Source of the DNA: Streptomyces luteogriseus
Lineage (GTDB): Bacteria > Actinomycetota > Actinomycetes > Streptomycetales > Streptomycetaceae
Assembly (NCBI RefSeq): GCF_014205055.1
Contig: NZ_JACHMS010000001.1
Span: 7,468,501-7,532,500, forward strand
DNA length: 64,000 nt
Reading direction: 5' to 3'
The translations under genes were made by a program, and so were the position numbers. Each line of letters opens with the position of its first letter. Position 1 is the stretch's first letter. Shown one piece after another: positions 61,941 to 64,000 of the stretch. A model generated the notes under the pieces. The model did no database searches. It was not told the origin of the DNA and was given only the letters and a program-made list of their open reading frames with translations.

Positions 61941-62396
61941 ATGCGGATCTCTGTCTCCTCCGACATGGACGAACCCGTCGCCCGCTCCCTCGTGGCCGCC
62001 CTGCGCGAGCGAGGGCACGAGGTGCACCCGCACGGCGCGCTGCGCCCGGACGGCGACCCCCAGTGGGCGGTGTGCTCCGAGGCCGCGGCCCGCGAGGTCG
62101 CCGACGGCACGGCCGACCAGGCGGTGGTGTGCTGCTGGACCGGCACGGGCGCCTCGATCGCCGCGAACAAGGTGCCCGGTGTGCGGGCCGCCCTGTGCAC
62201 GGACGCCTACACGGCCGACGGGGCGCGCCGCTGGAACGACGCCAACGTACTCGCGCTCAGCCTGCGGCTGACGTCGGAGCCGCTGCTGACGGAGATCCTC
62301 GACGCGTGGTTCGCCGGTGAGCCCAGCGCGGACGCCGAGGACCGGCAGAACGTGGACCGCGTCCGGCTGCTCGACCACGGCAAGACCCGCATGTAG
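61941..62396 (+). CDS. RpiB/LacA/LacB-type sugar-phosphate isomerase
   Basis: About 151 residues: RISVSSDMDEPVARSLV, then DQAVVCCWTGTGASIAANKVPGVRAALCTD with the catalytic Cys region, and NDANVLALSLR. The length matches the family. It may be ribose-5-phosphate isomerase B or a relative. Confidence 0.85.
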   Translation: MRISVSSDMDEPVARSLVAALRERGHEVHPHGALRPDGDPQWAVCSEAAAREVADGTADQAVVCCWTGTGASIAANKVPGVRAALCTDAYTADGARRWNDANVLALSLRLTSEPLLTEILDAWFAGEPSADAEDRQNVDRVRLLDHGKTRM

Positions 62397-63635
62397 TCAC
62401 AGCCGCACGATGATCAGCGCGGTGTCGTCGGTCGCGCCGCCGGGCGGCAGCAATTCCGACAGCACGGTGTCGGCGAGGGTCTCGGGATCCTGGGCCCGAT
62501 GGTCGCGCAGGGCGTCGGCGAGCCGCTCCAGCCCCTTGTCGATGTCCTCGCCACGCCGTTCGATCAGGCCGTCGGTGTAGAGCACGAGCGTGGCGCCCGG
62601 CGTGAACGTGGTCTCGGTCTGGGGTCTCGGGATCGGGTCCGGGCGGGCATCGAGCGGCGTGTCCGTGGCCTGGTCGAGAAACTCCGTGCGCCCGTCGGCA
62701 TGGACGAGCACGGGCGGGGGATGGCCGGCGCTGCTGTACGTGATGACGTGGCTGTCGCAGTCGATGAAGGTCGTCACGGCGGTCGCCGACTCGGCCCCGT
62801 CGATCACGTGGGCGTAACGCCCCAGCACGTCCAGGGCCTGGGCCGGCCCCGCGGCGACCCGGGAGGCCGCGCTGAGCGCACTGCGCAACTGGCCCATCAC
62901 CCCGGCGGCCTCCAGCCCGTGCCCGACCACGTCGCCCACGGCCACACCGATGCGGTCGCCGCCCACCAGGTCGACCAGGTCGTACCAGTCCCCGCACACG
63001 TTGAGCGCGCCCACGGCGGGGCGGTAGCGGACGGCGGCCGGGTGATTGCGGACCTGCCGGGGCGCGGGCAGCATCGCCTTCTGCAATGCCAGCGCCACCT
63101 CCCGCTCCCGGGAGTGCGCCTGGCGCAGCCGTTCGTTGAGCTCCTGCAGCTCACGGGCGCGGGTGTACAGCTCGGCCTCCAGCACGCTGGCCCGGCTGCC
63201 CTGGTTCCCCGGAGTGCCGCCCCGGGCCCTGATCAGCTCCGTGACCTCCTCCACCCGGTGCAGGATCAGCACGACCTTGCCGTCCGAGCCGAGCAGCGGC
63301 GCGTTCACCGGGCTCCAGTAGCGCTTCTGCCACTCGCCGGGCCGCTCCGGGTCCTCGACGTCGTAGCGCTGCAGGGCCATGGTGTCGCGCTCTCCGGTGG
63401 CCAGGACGCGGTACAGCGAGGCCTCCAGATTGCGCATGCCCGTCGCGGCCGGGTCGTTCGGGTTGTCCGGGAAGACGTCGAACAGATACTTGCCGACGAG
63501 CTGATCTCGCGAGCGGCCGGAGGTACGGACGAACTCCTCGTTGACGTCCGCGTACACCAGCTCGGGTGTCAGGAGCGCCACCATGCCGGGCAGAGCCTTG
63601 AACACCGCACCGTAGTCGATCGCCGTCTCCGCCAT
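62397..63635 (-). CDS. PAS-SpoIIE (PP2C-type) serine phosphatase
   Basis: About 412 residues: a PAS domain (about 5-145, KALPGMVALLTPELVYADVNEEF), a short helical linker and a SpoIIE phosphatase (about 190-410) with GDWYDLV, GVAVGDVVGHG, SSAGHPPP and TDDTALIIV metal residues. It probably acts on an anti-sigma-antagonist in partner switching, together with the HATPase beside it. ATG 63635 is preferred; GTG 63677 is possible. The window edge ends this pair. Confidence 0.9.
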   Translation of the reverse strand: MAETAIDYGAVFKALPGMVALLTPELVYADVNEEFVRTSGRSRDQLVGKYLFDVFPDNPNDPAATGMRNLEASLYRVLATGERDTMALQRYDVEDPERPGEWQKRYWSPVNAPLLGSDGKVVLILHRVEEVTELIRARGGTPGNQGSRASVLEAELYTRARELQELNERLRQAHSREREVALALQKAMLPAPRQVRNHPAAVRYRPAVGALNVCGDWYDLVDLVGGDRIGVAVGDVVGHGLEAAGVMGQLRSALSAASRVAAGPAQALDVLGRYAHVIDGAESATAVTTFIDCDSHVITYSSAGHPPPVLVHADGRTEFLDQATDTPLDARPDPIPRPQTETTFTPGATLVLYTDGLIERRGEDIDKGLERLADALRDHRAQDPETLADTVLSELLPPGGATDDTALIIVRL

Positions 63636-63701
63636 GGCCGCCGCCTCACCGCTGCCGGGGTCACACCAGTTTCGCACGGTATGAGCAAACCTCGACCGGC
63701 T

Positions 63702-64000
63702 TCATTCCGGGAGGTCCGCCAAGGCCTGCTCGGCCCAGATGATCTTCCCCTCGGGGACGAACCGCGTGCCCCACCGCTGCGTGAGCTGGGAGACCAGCAG
63801 CAGCCCGCGCCCGCCCTCGTCCGTCGTACGGGGATGGCGCAGATGGGGCGCGGTGGCGCCGCCGTCGAGGACCTCGCAGACCAGTGCGCGCTCCCGGATC
63901 AGCCGCAGCCGGATGGTCCCGTCGGCGTACCGGATGGCGTTGGTGACCAGCTCGCTCACCACCAGCTCCGTCGTGAAGGCCAGCTCCTCCAGGCCCCAGT
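63702..64000 (-). CDS. Anti-sigma-like ATP-binding protein (5' end outside window)
   Basis: The frame is open to the right edge: LEELAFTTELVVSELVTNAIRYA is the N box, followed by EVLDGG and DEGGRGLLLVSQL. The gene's start lies beyond 64000. It is a RsbW-like GHKL ATPase upstream of the SpoIIE phosphatase and probably works with it. Confidence 0.9.
   Translation of the reverse strand, partial: WGLEELAFTTELVVSELVTNAIRYADGTIRLRLIRERALVCEVLDGGATAPHLRHPRTTDEGGRGLLLVSQLTQRWGTRFVPEGKIIWAEQALADLPE

Overview
The window is high-GC actinobacterial DNA, almost certainly a Streptomyces chromosome. The signs are GTG/TTG starts, ATGA/GTGA stop-start overlaps, DUF397/XRE and anti-sigma-like ATPase gene sets, and a bio-ure-aminopeptidase neighbourhood that, from memory, resembles the conserved S. 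coelicolor region near SCO1230-SCO1246. No tRNA, rRNA, CRISPR array or insertion sequence was found.

Left half (1 to about 35,240): a hybrid NRPS-PKS gene cluster that continues off the left edge. It encodes an NRPS end A-PCP (partial code fits Asp), a KS-AT-DH-KR-ACP-C polyketide synthase, an MbtH protein, a type II thioesterase, a PCP-C-A-PCP NRPS, and a CocE/NonD alpha/beta hydrolase with an N-terminal TubC-type (beta-hairpin) docking domain. A PCP-thioesterase didomain and a luciferase-like oxidoreductase follow. A second transcription unit carries an asymmetric two-gene ABC exporter, a threonine-synthase-like PLP enzyme, two KS-AT-KR-ACP synthases, a cysteine-dioxygenase-like cupin and an A-FkbM-methyltransferase-PCP protein with a serine code (DVWHFSLVDK). 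A flavin reductase lies at the right edge. Both units start from a near-identical promoter block, TTGACA-N14-TAAGAGTATG-N6-ACGCTGC-N4-ATGT, followed by leaders of roughly 250 nt. No cluster regulator and no type I thioesterase are visible. I cannot tie the cluster to a known product. The parts suggest a small lipopeptide-like or aminopolyketide molecule built from (O-methyl)serine, an Asp-like residue, at least one further amino acid and three malonate units, exported by the ABC pair.

Middle (35,370 to 46,680): a MacB/FtsX-type ABC system, a ribbon-helix-helix/Doc-like pair, a SAM methyltransferase, a membrane-anchored endonuclease/exonuclease/phosphatase protein, a class A beta-lactamase with a Tat signal, and the biotin genes bioD-bioA-bioB divergent from bioF.

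Right (46,760 to 64,000): a DUF397/XRE/ATPase regulatory trio, a decayed DUF6328 gene, an NlpC/P60 endopeptidase behind a probable ydaO-type c-di-AMP riboswitch, a ClpP paralogue lacking the catalytic serine, an orphan YefM/Phd antitoxin with a YefM-like operator, a membrane protein divergent from its probable TetR regulator, the urease operon ureABCFGD, a secreted tripeptidyl aminopeptidase, an NAD-dependent epimerase, a PlsC acyltransferase, an RpiB-like isomerase, a SpoIIE-type phosphatase and, at the edge, an anti-sigma-like ATPase.
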